A DNA stretch of 64,000 nucleotides from Saccharomycopsis fibuligera x Saccharomycopsis cf. fibuligera (taxonomy: Eukaryota > Ascomycota > Saccharomycetes > Ascoideales > Saccharomycopsidaceae), in the NCBI GenBank assembly GCA_001936135.1, contig CP012820.1:1240001-1304000 (forward strand). The letters are read 5' to 3'. The notes beneath the pieces were generated by a model. That model was not told the DNA's origin. It was given only the letters and a program-made list of their open reading frames with translations, and made no database searches. The position numbers and the translations under genes were made by a program. How positions within the stretch are numbered: position 1 is the stretch's first letter; each line of letters opens with the position of its first letter. Shown here in pieces: positions 33,502-44,200 of this stretch.

Positions 33502-34887
33502 CTAAAATAACATCCAGACCCCACCACCAACCACAATACCTAATACCACGGCGGTAGTGATTGCAGCGCCAACTTTATCTTTAGAAGTGATCTTCAAGTC
33601 ATTTTGCGATAGTTCTTTGGTAGTAGTACTACCAGCATTATTATTGCCCAGAGAAGTACCACCAGTAGAATTCGACAATGGCACTGACGAACCTGAAGAG
33701 TTTGAGTTGTTCGACGTTTTGTTCTCTGTGGCAATAACAGCAGTTAGTACTTCCATCGCACAGAACTGTTGCCCAAGACCATAGTTGCCATCGTAAGCTT
33801 CCTTAGTCCATTGCACACCGCAAATATTATTACTTCCGGAACACGATTTAGCAGCTGCAGCTGCCGAAGATTTAAGCAAAGGGCGAATAGTGTCATAAAC
33901 GTCTGGCACCAAAACTGCAGTTTGGGCAAGCATTCTAGATAAAACCCCTTTGAAAGTCTTTTGATCATTGTTACATGAATTTGCACTTTCACAGGCCGCC
34001 TCATACATTATACCGTTCTTGAAAAACGTGCTTTTTGCAGTGCTCAACATATTTTGGATATGGGTCAACCAAGTTTCGTTTTTAGTGTACGAGTACATAT
34101 AAGCGGCTCCGGATATTAATAAACCATAATTGTAACTCCATTCATACTTTGTCAAGGTCTTGCAGCTACTTTCGACAGTACCACCATCGTAAATGTTGTA
34201 AGTATCGCCTTTAATCGTCACAAAGTCGATTTTGACTAACCAGTCCCAAGTTTTCTCGGCGATTTTCGCATACGTGTCGTTGCTGGTGTATCTGGCCAAT
34301 CTTGCTGATAAATGGAACAAGCATCCGTTTGAAACTGTGTTTTTGTAATTGTAGCCGTTATTCCAGGTAAAAATTTGCCATCTAAGACCACCACCGCAAT
34401 TGTCAGTGTCCCATCTAGCATTCATTGTAGCCACCACTGCTTGGACTAATGCCAACCAGCCAGGCTCACTAGATGGAGGATTAGTGAAATTTCTTTCGGC
34501 GGCATCCATGACGGCAATACCCCAAAAGCCCTGATCATCATTACCTTCAGTGGTGGACTGATTCGAAGGAATGTAATCGTTACCATCGCCCTTTTGGTGC
34601 ATCAAACTGGTATAGATCAAGTCTTCATAAGTAGTATTTTTGCAAAAGTACCAAAGCTGGATCATGCCACCCCAAATTTCACCGGCTTCCCACCAGTAGT
34701 ATGGAGACTTGAATAACCCAATAACACCACCTTCTCTGTAACCATCATAATAATCCATTAAACTATTCACAATATCCGTCTGAGCTTTGCATATTGACGA
34801 TGAGCTGGTTAAATCAACATCTAGGGCGGATATCGGCGCCAATGAGAGACATATTATTGCGGAGAATAATATGCTTAGGACTTTCAT
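33502..34887 (-). CDS. DCW1: Dcw1/Dfg5-family GH76 wall protein
   Basis: GPI-anchored protein of glycoside hydrolase family 76, thought to cleave the GPI glycan and transfer mannoproteins to wall glucan. It is 461 residues (about 450 for S. cerevisiae Dcw1 and Dfg5). Residues 1-21 are a signal peptide. Family blocks are clear: SPYYWWEAGE-WGGM near 60, then EGNDDQGFWGI near 115 with the paired catalytic Asp residues, then NCGGGLRWQIFTWN-GYNYKNTVSNG near 165-190. A Ser/Asn-rich stalk near 395-430 precedes a hydrophobic tail ending GGGVWMLF, typical of this family. Yeasts usually have two paralogs that are jointly essential. I favour Dcw1 over Dfg5 from remembered detail such as STTEGNDDQ and ARLARYT, so the symbol is less certain than the family. 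Confidence 0.88.
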   Translation of the reverse strand: MKVLSILFSAIICLSLAPISALDVDLTSSSSICKAQTDIVNSLMDYYDGYREGGVIGLFKSPYYWWEAGEIWGGMIQLWYFCKNTTYEDLIYTSLMHQKGDGNDYIPSNQSTTEGNDDQGFWGIAVMDAAERNFTNPPSSEPGWLALVQAVVATMNARWDTDNCGGGLRWQIFTWNNGYNYKNTVSNGCLFHLSARLARYTSNDTYAKIAEKTWDWLVKIDFVTIKGDTYNIYDGGTVESSCKTLTKYEWSYNYGLLISGAAYMYSYTKNETWLTHIQNMLSTAKSTFFKNGIMYEAACESANSCNNDQKTFKGVLSRMLAQTAVLVPDVYDTIRPLLKSSAAAAAKSCSGSNNICGVQWTKEAYDGNYGLGQQFCAMEVLTAVIATENKTSNNSNSSGSSVPLSNSTGGTSLGNNNAGSTTTKELSQNDLKITSKDKVGAAITTAVVLGIVVGGGVWMLF

Positions 34888-35282
34888 GATTTGAACTTTT
34901 CGTGTGTACGATTTGAGATGTCAGTGTCTCGCGATTGCTAACTTTATGTTATTTGATTTCAATCTCTGTTGACTCACACGATGCCATATATCAGTGCTCT
35001 ATTGCTTGTTTGCAGGTGGGTGTATCAAATCCGTGTCGGCAATGTGGTGCAAAAAGTGAAAATTACGAATATAAAACGCTACCCTTAGCAAAATAACAAC
35101 GTAACAAAGCACAAAGCTATCTCAGTAGACCAGACTGGTGATACCGAAGGATGTCGCGAAGGAATGGCAGAAGGAATGGCAGAAGGATAGGAAGCACTTT
35201 AGAGGAAGAAACGGACCGCAGCGGCGGTGATATTCTTTGACATGGCTTTTTGGGATGCCAGACAGTGCCCCTGCTACACGGG

Positions 35283-35289
35283 CGGGTAA
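35283..35289. promoter_or_regulatory. Reb1-type site CGGGTAA
   Basis: A match to the core of the Reb1 general regulatory factor site, 440 bp upstream of DLT1. Such sites often mark nucleosome-free promoters in yeasts. Confidence 0.4.
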
Positions 35290-35323
35290 TCTAAGTGCAC
35301 CGGCGCCAAGGGCCAGTACTACT

Positions 35324-35341
35324 ATATATATATATATATAT
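35324..35341. repeat. (TA)n microsatellite
   Basis: About nine TA units in the DLT1 upstream region. Confidence 0.85.
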
Positions 35342-35723
35342 TGTACGCGGTACTATCCAGATGTGCCCCTTTGTGGATTGGCAGATGCCGTTACCATGAG
35401 TTTCCACTCAGCAAACAGCTGGTTACAATTCAACCTGCCGCACTGTCGTTGGCGCAGCAGCCAATAGACGAGTAGCTGTTGTTGCGATTATTGTTATTAT
35501 TATTATTGTACTACATCAATGTCGATGATGCAGACAGCTAAGATCACCACATAAAAAGGTAAACAAATACTGGGCGAAGCGCGCGCTTCAGGTGTTGCCC
35601 GGCTGTATTGTGGGAAAAACACCTACTGCTCGAAGTAGTAAAATGTTAGTATTGAGTTAGCAGCGGTAATGGTGATGGTGCTACCAATGAGGATCAGGAG
35701 CACAAGTAAGGCCCAGGATCAAG

Positions 35724-36407
35724 ATGAGCAAGCAGCATAACAGCATACCGCAAGTCAGCCTTCAGAGGAAGGATAGGCTCCATCGGTTTGTGTACCGTGC
35801 CACCCTCATTTTCTTTATTATCCTCTTCATCGCTACCTGTGCCTTGCTCCCTGTGGATACCCTTATTCAGAGCACAAAGAACAGGCAGTCCAGTGCTAAC
35901 CTTGCCGTCAACACCATCATCGTCATCACCTTCTGCGTTATCTTCATTCTTGTTTCCTTGTTGTTTGCCGCCTACCGCTTCTTGAACTTTTACCAGTCCT
36001 TGTCCGAGATCCCCAAGCGGTATGTGCCTGTGCACATGAACGACTTCACCAACAAGGCATATCACCAGTACGTCACCGACAACATAAAACAGTGTCAGCT
36101 CATATATCACGAGTCCATGACGCCCAAGGAGCCAGTAGAACATGACGGGTTGTCCAGCCCGATAAAAGACGAGTCTGTAATCCCCAGCAGTTTGATATAC
36201 GAAGACGTGGTGCGCAGCATTGGCGACAAGATCAAACTTACTAGCGATGAGCGCTTCCACCACTTATCCTTCAGAGAGATTTTCAGCACACATGGGGAAA
36301 ACGAGGTGCTAGTGCAGCTTTACGAGAAGCTCCGGTTCAGCAACAGGGCAATCTCGCAGGACGAGTTTCTTCAGTTTCTTGTTGAATTTGTCAAGCTATC
36401 GCGCTGA
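35724..36407 (+). CDS. DLT1: Dlt1-like small membrane protein
   Basis: Fungal membrane protein of the Dlt1 family, whose molecular role is unknown. S. cerevisiae DLT1 is known from a mutant phenotype resembling Taf1 depletion. It is 227 residues against 342, lacking the Ser/Asn-rich tail of the longer protein. Two membrane helices are visible at about 24-44 (ATLIFFIILFIATCALLPVD) and 59-80 (IIVITFCVIFILVSLLFAAY). After them comes IPKRYVPVHMNDF, which matches Dlt1's IPRRYIPITPADL, then PKEPVEHDG matching PKDPVIHDG. The C-terminal RFSNRAISQDEFLQFL matches RFSGKDVTRDQFIKF. The codons are noticeably more GC-rich (CTC, ATC, AAG, GAC) than in neighbouring genes, and an antisense frame of 189 codons is open as a by-product. 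The start is the first ATG. Confidence 0.82.
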   Translation: MSKQHNSIPQVSLQRKDRLHRFVYRATLIFFIILFIATCALLPVDTLIQSTKNRQSSANLAVNTIIVITFCVIFILVSLLFAAYRFLNFYQSLSEIPKRYVPVHMNDFTNKAYHQYVTDNIKQCQLIYHESMTPKEPVEHDGLSSPIKDESVIPSSLIYEDVVRSIGDKIKLTSDERFHHLSFREIFSTHGENEVLVQLYEKLRFSNRAISQDEFLQFLVEFVKLSR

Positions 36408-37025
36408 AAGAAGAGGTGAAATGAGGTCTAGCAGAAAGAAAGAAAAAAGAAATTAGAAACAAGTCATAGAAAGTAAGTCATCGCTGCTTCTTCGTTCACC
36501 GGAGCCTGCCGCAGGAATAGAGTTGCATTTTAACAGGGCCGCTGTGAGTAATCCCAGCCGCTTTTGCTGCCGATTGCGCCAGGTGTGTGGCTGGTGAAAC
36601 CCCCAAGAGCAACGATTGTGGCTGTTGATATCTCGATTGTGGAGGGAAATAGCGCGGCGCATGCATCCTGGAAATTAGTCACCGCTGCCTACACAGTCAA
36701 CGAAACATCGCTGCTAACATCGCAGTCAGTCAGTCAGTCAGTCAGTCAGTCAGAATAGCGCTTCTGCTGTGAGCAATTCATGTCGTTATCTTTCCTTTTT
36801 CTTTGCCTCTGTCGTTTCTTTCTGCTCATCAGGTAAATTTGTGTCATCACCGGTCGCTTCTGCTGTCACATTTGTCTGTGTGTCTAGCCTGCTCTTGTTT
36901 GTCTCTATATATATTTCATCTATCTGCTATCCTCTCTGTGCTCAACCACACCTCTAATGTTCTTCTGATGCTGGTCGTGTCTCGTTACATCGTTTAGTTG
37001 TTGTTTGTTGTTGTTTCCGCTTGTC
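36408..37025. other. DLT1-PCL5 intergenic region
   Basis: Contains a (CAGT)n tract at 36723-36753 and a long C/T-rich leader with several upstream ATGs, which could impose translational control on the cyclin. No TGACTCA Gcn4 site was seen here, although Gcn4 drives PCL5 in S. cerevisiae. Confidence 0.5.
36723..36753. repeat. (CAGT)n tetranucleotide repeat
   Basis: Seven perfect CAGT units plus a partial one, about 270 bp upstream of the cyclin gene. Confidence 0.92.
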
Positions 37026-37910
37026 ATGTCCCCTTCCTCACCATCCACTCTTGCTGCTATTCCCTATTCTTCTTCTTCCTCCTCCTCCTCCTCCTCCTCT
37101 GCTTCTGCTTCTGCTACGGACACACTCAACACTCCCCCTTCATCGAACCCATCTTCACCCCTTTCTCTTTTTGATAAATCTAATCAGTTTAAAGCTCAGC
37201 CTAAAAAAGTATTGGTCAACTCATTGGTATGCACTACTTCGGTGTTGCTCAACACATTATGGCATGAGTTCAATCCTACTTCCCCTCAACAGTCTCTTGA
37301 CTCGTTGAACACTTTTATCATTAGTATCTTGAGAAGATCTAAATCTTCTAATTTAACGTTGCAAGTCGCTTTGTATTACTTGGTGCGGCTTTCTGACTCT
37401 ATCAGAAAACTGAAACTTACTAAACTTCACAGCAAAAACACTAGTTCCCCCAGGACTAATGACGTTTTGTTTTGCAAAAAAAGGACTTTTCTTACTTGCT
37501 TGATTTTGGCAGCAAAATTTTTGCAAGACAGAAATTATTCGATGAAATCCTGGGGACTTATGTCTGGCTTAAAGCCAGCAGAACTTGTTAAAAATGAAAA
37601 TATGGTTTTGCAACACATGAACTACAATTTGTTTGTAAAAGCAGAGATGTTCAACAGATGGAGTACTATCATTTCCTACTTTGTGTTCTTGTCTTCAAGA
37701 TCCCTTTCTGAACAATCTACTGCTATTGATGCCACTACAATCTTATCGAACGATTCGGCTCACTTGCTTTCTGAAATTAGTTCACAGTGGCGCTTGTTAA
37801 TTGGTCATTTGGATCCAAAACACAAGTTATGCAAATCTATCAACTATTTGGACTTGTTATTCGAACACCACAAGAAGCTCAACGGTACGCTTCACATCAA
37901 AGCATGCTAG
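37026..37910 (+). CDS. PCL5: Pho85-type cyclin, most like Pcl5
   Basis: Cyclin of the Pcl group, which targets the kinase Pho85. Pcl5-Pho85 phosphorylates Gcn4 for degradation. It is 294 residues (229 in S. cerevisiae Pcl5). Residues 1-60 are Ser/Pro-rich with a serine run encoded by CTC/TCC repeats. The cyclin box spans about 95-215, with CKKRTFLTCLILAAKFLQDRNYSMKSWGLMSGL closely following Pcl5's CSRRIFLCCLILSHKFLNDNTYSMKNWQIISGL. The next block, ENMVLQHMNYNL, fits ERWCLGKLNYEL. The sequence ends in Cys as Pcl5 does. The start chosen is the ATG at 37026; the frame is open a few codons further up, but without an ATG. Pcl-family assignment is firm. The choice of Pcl5 over Clg1 or other Pcl proteins rests on this one block. 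Confidence 0.72.
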   Translation: MSPSSPSTLAAIPYSSSSSSSSSSSASASATDTLNTPPSSNPSSPLSLFDKSNQFKAQPKKVLVNSLVCTTSVLLNTLWHEFNPTSPQQSLDSLNTFIISILRRSKSSNLTLQVALYYLVRLSDSIRKLKLTKLHSKNTSSPRTNDVLFCKKRTFLTCLILAAKFLQDRNYSMKSWGLMSGLKPAELVKNENMVLQHMNYNLFVKAEMFNRWSTIISYFVFLSSRSLSEQSTAIDATTILSNDSAHLLSEISSQWRLLIGHLDPKHKLCKSINYLDLLFEHHKKLNGTLHIKAC

Positions 37911-38466
37911 TTGCTGACTATACTCTATATAGCTTTCTTCGAAATTATACTCTCTATTTCAGGGTCTTTTAATCCTTTTTTTTTTTTTTTTTTATGTAGC
38001 GTGCTTCTTGGTGGTAGTTCTTTTTTCTACATAATAATTTTCCTTACGAATAACGACTTTTTTCTCACTTCTATTATTGGATACGATATCTTTCAACACT
38101 CAATTTCATGAGCATATAGTAAAAGTTGTTTTATCCTGCTTGGTATTGATGTCAAACGATGACTCAAAAAAAGTACCAGTGTGCCAGAATGACTGGTCGG
38201 TATCGCTCTCCGGATTACGTAATTACATACTTGTAGAAAATCAAAAGGTAAAAAAGCAAAATACAAAAGAAAAAAAGTAGCGAGTGACAGCCGCTGGAGT
38301 CTTTTGCAAGGAATTCTTTGCGCAACATTATCGTTTCTCAAGGTCAATTCAATGTCGCCAGTGACCACTAACAAAATTAATGTTTCACATTGGCGCTAAC
38401 TCAAATAGTCTAAATTTACTTCATTGTAATTGATTGCTAATAAAGATACACGCACGCATAGCAAGA
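37911..38466. other. PCL5-SSQ1 intergenic region
   Basis: Contains a poly-T run (about 37978-37994) and a Gcn4-type TGACTCA at about 38159, 300 bp upstream of SSQ1. No gene is seen. Confidence 0.5.
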
Positions 38467-40575
38467 ATGGCATCTCTTAGCAGAATCCTAAAGCCATATC
38501 AGCTACTCGGATCACCAGCATCAGCATCAAAAACAGCATCAGCTTTGAGACAATGCATCATTGCAAAGCGCACATTTACCAAAGCAGTTGTCTCTTATAA
38601 TGCTTCCAGAGCCAATTCCTCGGGGAGTGCCACTAATGACTCTTCTTCTACCCCCATTGAAGTCAACAGCAACGGTAACGGAAAGCCGCTTGTTGTGGGG
38701 ATAGATTTAGGTACAACCAACTCTGCGGTAGCTGTTGTCCAAGGCGAAGAACCAATGATCCTTGAAAACGAAGAAGGCAAGCGTACTACTCCTTCAGTAG
38801 TAGCTTTTGCCAAAGATCTTAAGGATAAAGATGGTAAGCCTCAAATCATTGTTGGAGAAGCAGCAAAGCGACAAGCGGTGTTGAACTCGGAGAACACTTT
38901 TTTTGCCACAAAGAGACTTATTGGTAGACGGTTTGAAGATGAAGAGGTCCAAAGAGATTTGAATAATGTTCCTTACAAGATTTCAAAAAACGCAAACGGT
39001 GATGCTTGGCTACAGACAGATATCAACAACAAGAAGGAAAGTTTTTCTCCGGCACAAATTGGCGGTTTCATTTTGAATAAGATGAAGCAAATTGCAGAAT
39101 TGCAATTGGGCACAAAGATCAAGAATGCAGTGGTAACGGTGCCTGCTTATTTCAATGACTCTCAAAGACAAGCAACAAAAAATGCCGGTAAGATTGTTGG
39201 GTTGAATGTAGTTAGAGTTATTAACGAGCCAACGGCCGCTGCTTTAGCTTATGGCCTTGACCGCAAAAAAGATGGTTTAGTAGCAGTATATGACTTGGGT
39301 GGTGGCACTTTTGATATTTCTATTCTTGATATTGCTGGTGGTGTTTTCGAAGTTGTGGTCACTAATGGTGATACACATCTAGGTGGCGAAGATTTTGACA
39401 TTTTGTTAATGAAACATGTTATTGAAGATTTCAAGCAAAAAACTGGCATTGATCTCTTTGAAAAATCTGGTAAAGTTGAAATTCAAAGAATTAGAGAGGC
39501 TTGTGAAAAAGCAAAAATAGATTTATCTCATGTTAAGAAAACCACGATAAATCTTCCTTTCATTCACGAGCAAAAACATATTAATTTTGAAATCACCGAA
39601 GATGAATTAGATGAGTTATCGTTACACTTAATCAATCGTACCATTAAGCCGGTGGAAAAAGCTCTCAAGGATTCTGAACTTGAACCGGAAGACATTGATG
39701 ATGTTATTCTTGTTGGCGGTATGACTAGAATGCCAAAGATTAGAAAAGTAGTCAAAGACATTTTCGGCAAAGAACCAAATCATCAAGTCAATCCGGATGA
39801 AGCAGTGGCCCTTGGTGCAGCTGTCCAAGGTGCAGTATTATCTGGTGAAATCAAAGATGTGCTCTTGTTAGATGTCACTCCATTAACTTTAGGGATTGAA
39901 ACATATGGCGGTATTTATTCTCCATTAATCCCAAGAAACACTACTGTGCCTACAAAGAAAACTCAAATGTTTTCGACCGCCGTTGATGGCCAAACCGGTG
40001 TTGAAATCAGTGTTTATCAAGGTGAAAGGCCATTGGTTAAAGACAACAAACTCATTGGCCATTTCCGACTCTCGGGGCTCCCAGTATTACCAAAAGGTGA
40101 GCCTCAAGTTGAAGTGACTTTTGACATTGACGCCGATGGAATCATTCAAGTCAAGGCCAGGGAACGTAAAACTAATCAAGATGCAAGCATCACGGTATCC
40201 GGTCTTTCCGGTCTCAGCGAAAATGAAATCAATTCAATGATCAGCGATGCCGAGAAATTCAAAGAAGTTGACAAAAAGCGTCAAATTGTACTTGAACACG
40301 CTAATAGATCCGACTTGCTTGTCTCTGACACAAAGACCGCATTGGAACAATTTGCGAACTTGATAACTAGAGCAGAAAATGAACAAATCAACAACAATGT
40401 TAAACAATTAAAGGCTAAGTTGGATGATGTGGCAGCAATTATTAGCGAAGCAAGAAATGGAGACGCCACTAAAGTGAATGCTGCAGAATTGAAAAATAAA
40501 ACCGATGATATTCAGAAATTCTCAATGACGGTATTTAGCGAAATTGCAAAGACTCAATCCCAACAAGCAAAGTGA
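38467..40575 (+). CDS. SSQ1: Mitochondrial Hsp70 of the Ssq1 type
   Basis: Mitochondrial matrix Hsp70 specialised for iron-sulfur cluster biogenesis. It releases clusters from the scaffold Isu1 with the J-protein Jac1. It is 702 residues (657 in S. cerevisiae Ssq1). Residues 1 to about 72 form a basic, Ser/Ala-rich mitochondrial presequence, longer than usual. The ATPase domain starts at about 78 ([14 protein letters not shown]) and includes [14 protein letters not shown] and [23 protein letters not shown]. The substrate domain has [13 protein letters not shown]. It fits Ssq1 better than Ssc1: [45 protein letters not shown]-like LVAVYDLGG, and [13 protein letters not shown] are all Ssq1-type. 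The C-terminus lacks the Asn-rich tail of Ssc1. The first ATG is at 38467. Confidence 0.87.
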   Translation: MASLSRILKPYQLLGSPASASKTASALRQCIIAKRTFTKAVVSYNASRANSSGSATNDSSSTPIEVNSNGNGKPLVVGIDLGTTNSAVAVVQGEEPMILENEEGKRTTPSVVAFAKDLKDKDGKPQIIVGEAAKRQAVLNSENTFFATKRLIGRRFEDEEVQRDLNNVPYKISKNANGDAWLQTDINNKKESFSPAQIGGFILNKMKQIAELQLGTKIKNAVVTVPAYFNDSQRQATKNAGKIVGLNVVRVINEPTAAALAYGLDRKKDGLVAVYDLGGGTFDISILDIAGGVFEVVVTNGDTHLGGEDFDILLMKHVIEDFKQKTGIDLFEKSGKVEIQRIREACEKAKIDLSHVKKTTINLPFIHEQKHINFEITEDELDELSLHLINRTIKPVEKALKDSELEPEDIDDVILVGGMTRMPKIRKVVKDIFGKEPNHQVNPDEAVALGAAVQGAVLSGEIKDVLLLDVTPLTLGIETYGGIYSPLIPRNTTVPTKKTQMFSTAVDGQTGVEISVYQGERPLVKDNKLIGHFRLSGLPVLPKGEPQVEVTFDIDADGIIQVKARERKTNQDASITVSGLSGLSENEINSMISDAEKFKEVDKKRQIVLEHANRSDLLVSDTKTALEQFANLITRAENEQINNNVKQLKAKLDDVAAIISEARNGDATKVNAAELKNKTDDIQKFSMTVFSEIAKTQSQQAK

Positions 40576-41248
40576 ACTGCTTCACTGCTCTAATAAACTA
40601 CCGCTGTACATCTACTTTTATTTTCACATTTACATATTATGCTGCATGTTTTGTTTTGCTTTTTTTTTTTTTTTTTTGTTTTTTGTTTTTTACGTTTTAT
40701 GCTAAGATGTAATGATTCTAATTTATGAACTTTCCAGACACATCCACTTTTTTTCGGATTTCTTTCTGCTTACTTTGTATATAGACAATAACGTCAACTG
40801 AAAACCCTTGGTGTTTCCTATTTCCAAAAGACATATTGCTCAGTTTAAATCGCTTCGTTGTGGCTGTGATTTTTTATACAGTAATAAAATGTAAGCTCAG
40901 CGATAGGAGAAAAGTGCTACTATGCCATTTTCCTTTCCGTTAATCAAATAAATGAACTATAAGTATACAAAAAATATATAAAAACAATAGCTGAAAACAA
41001 AATTAAAAAACATTAATATCCAAGCAAAGATCAGTTTGAAAAAATTTTGTAAAAAAATGTGAAATGAGAAAAAGTAACAAGTACAAAGTAGGACACAAAT
41101 AAATGGAAAAAATTAACAAAATAGAATAATATATAAACTAATAAAATACAAAAAGAGAGAAAAAGTAACATTTCAAAACTTCAAAAAAATAAAAATACAG
41201 CGAATTTAATAGGACACAACAAAAAAGAGGAACGTCAACGAGCCTATC
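40576..41248. other. SSQ1-SIN3 tail-to-tail spacer
   Basis: AT-rich terminator region with a poly-T run at about 40660-40677. No gene is seen. Confidence 0.6.
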
Positions 41249-44200
41249 TCAAGTCTTATGCAAACTTTTGGTGTTGAATAAAACTCTGTATCCTGTTCCA
41301 TCATTTATAACCATCAACGCATCTTTAGCATCATGATTTTTAAAAATGGCTTCCTTAGTTTCTTTGTCCTTTTCTTCCAAACCAGATAAGTCAAATTTAA
41401 TGAATGGATTAAGACGGAAATTGGCATTAGCAATTATGCTCTTACCATTCTTGTCGAAATTCAATTCCGTTGGATCCAATGTCAAATAATTTGACAAATA
41501 TGTTTGCCAAGTGCTTAGTTCAATTTTCTTGCCTTGGCCCTGACTTTTGAAATTACGCAAAATTAAATCATCCTGACCAATTAGGGAAATTTGTGCTTTT
41601 CTGGTCTTTTCATTGTATGAAATCTTGAACAAATTTTCATTACCAATCAATGCTCTTACCTGGCTTTCAAACGCAATTTGTTCTTTGACTGAGGTTCGCG
41701 GTGTACTGCGATCTTGCTCAAAAAGCAAAGTAATAGAATTGTTTATGCTTCCAGTGGCACTGAGCTTTTTCACGGAGGTAAGAATATCATGAAGAACTTT
41801 ATGCACTGAAAACAACTTGTAAGCTTTGTTCCAGTATGCTTGTCTAAGTACTTCCTCAAACACTTGTTGATCAATTGTTCCATCAATAAGTTTGACAATA
41901 AGCTCAATAGTTTGCTCGTAAACATTATCTTCACTGAAAATTTGTTGCACATGTTCGAATTGGTGGTATACAAGATCCAAGTGCTTAGCAAACGATGTTT
42001 CTTTGCGATTTTTGAGCTCCTTGTTGACTTCTTTGCCAAGCTCCTTTACCTGCGCTAATCTTTCATAAAGAGTTGCAAATAATCTAAAGAAGTAATAAAC
42101 ATCTGTATTGCTAAAAAGATTGTAGACTTTTCTTCTATCATTTTTATTCTTTGGAACTTTTTTGTCCAAATCAATCACTGATTCTTCTGTTAATCCAATC
42201 TGCTTCCAAAGCTTATTATCGAAAACAAGAGCCATGAATTCATCCAACGTTTCGGGATTAGCCTCGTCTCCATTACGAGCCTCTTCAGAAGATGTACCAG
42301 CATTTGCCTTTGTCCTCTTTTCAAAGTTAAAAAAATCAGAAAAGCTTGTTTGTTCATCAAATAATTTTCTCTTCTTATTGTCTTGTAATGCTTCATTTGT
42401 TTCCTGTAAATTCAGGCTTTGGCTGTCCTCTTGTCCTTCCTGCGCCAGTTTTTCTTCTTTGAAAGTGAACTCACGCAATTTTTCCTGTTTTTCACTGTTG
42501 AGGTTAAAAAATAGCTGGGTAAATAATTTCAAATAGGTAATGTATTCTGATTTATCTTTTATTGAGTAAGTTGAATAGGAACTCAACAACTTAAAAACAA
42601 GGCGAACAATATCAACCAATATGTTTTGGTCAGTGAAATCATAAGATAATTGAGGATTTATCAATAAAAAGCTACTATCGAGGGCACCTTCTTTGCCATT
42701 ATCTGCTCTTGTAAGCTTTTTGTGCAATTCTTCGAGTTTCAACCCACTAATTTCTGTCACCAATTGCTTTAATGACAAATGCTTTTTGTCAGTTTGTTTA
42801 AAAGTTAAACCTAAATGATCTAAAGACTTGAAGTAAACTTTTTGTTCCTGTTCTCTCCAAACCTTATTCCACTCTCTATGAGCACGTTTCCATTCTTCGT
42901 CTTTCAACTTCAATCTTCTTAGCACGATAGGAATTGCGACAATCGGTGTATTATGTATAGCATCAATTACTTTCTGCCCTTGCTCTTCTCCGTAAACTTT
43001 TTTAATTACCTTCTTGTAAATGGTTTGAGAGCTCGACCGCAACCCATCTCTGAGGTTAAAGCTTTCCTTTTCTTCTGGAGTCATAGCAAGTATTTGCTTT
43101 GCAATTGTTTCCAAGGTTTGAATAGTTCTAAGATTAGCTTCCAAGTAATAATCATATTCATGTCTTTCTTCTTCAATTTTGAAAAGGATTTCTTCAAACT
43201 GGTTTTTCTTGTGTGCAACAAACCCAGAGTCTTCAGAAGCCCATGTTGGATGGCCCACCCATTCATCATTCAAGACACTCCAGCACATATCATCTCTTCC
43301 TGAGCATGCCACAAATGTCTCTGATTTAGGCAATCTTCTATATGATGGTCCGCATGACTGAAGCAAACCGTACTCTAAGTGAGCCTTCTTCTGCTCCACA
43401 TTTTCGATTTTTGCTGCTGATGTATCGTAGTTAATGTAAACTTTAAACCAATTGAATAATTCAGCACTTGAGCCAATAAAATTGAATGCCTTTTCAACTA
43501 GCGTTCCTTTGTCAATAACCTCGTTGGAGAACAAATTTATCAATTTGATAAAATTATTGTAAACCTCCTTATTGCCAATGTGTTTTTTTACAGCATCAAA
43601 AAACGCAAGTTCAGTTTCGTATTCGTGACGTTTTGAAGGGCCAGTATTATTTAATTCTCTTCTTTCGTTTAAATACTCGGTACCATCTTGAGGTGCAAAA
43701 TCATTGAAAGACCTTCCAGAAACCACAGGATGGGACTGTGGAGGAAAATTCCCAACAGGAGGAAGCTGAACACCGGGTTGTGCGTTCGGCACTTGACGTT
43801 GCTGCGTCAAAAGTTGTTGCTGTGCTGGAAGCTGGGACTGTTGTAGTGTTTGCTCTGATTGAGGGTAGTTATTAGTCTCGCTCATTTGACCAGATGATTT
43901 CTCGACATCTGGTAGAAATTTTTGAAAGTCGCCAAGTAAATCAGGAGCGTCCTTAAATAATATAGCAATTTGCTGGTAAACTTCTTGAATCGGCTTTTGT
44001 TCTCTTTGAAAAGTTTGAAGAATTTCAATAAAGCTATTGTAGATTTCTGGCTGTCTAATAAATCTGATCTTTATTTTATTGACGTAATTTATAGCATCAT
44101 CCATTTCAATTGGCTCATGAGACTTATTCTCATCAAAATCATTGTTGTTATTGTTAGTGGTGGTGGTAGTGGTGGCGTTATTATCTGCAGATGCTGCAAC

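Larger units (their letters stand above)
34888..35723. other. Divergent promoter region of DCW1 and DLT1
   Basis: Contains a Gcn4-type TGACTCA at about 34973, a TATAAAA-like element at about 35072, a Reb1-type CGGGTAA at 35283-35289 and a (TA)n run at 35324-35341. It is more GC-rich than neighbouring spacers. No gene is seen. Confidence 0.5.

Noticed and set aside
35694-36263. 189-codon antisense frame over DLT1
   Set aside because: DLT1 on the plus strand is supported by homology. The antisense frame is a by-product of its GC-rich codons.
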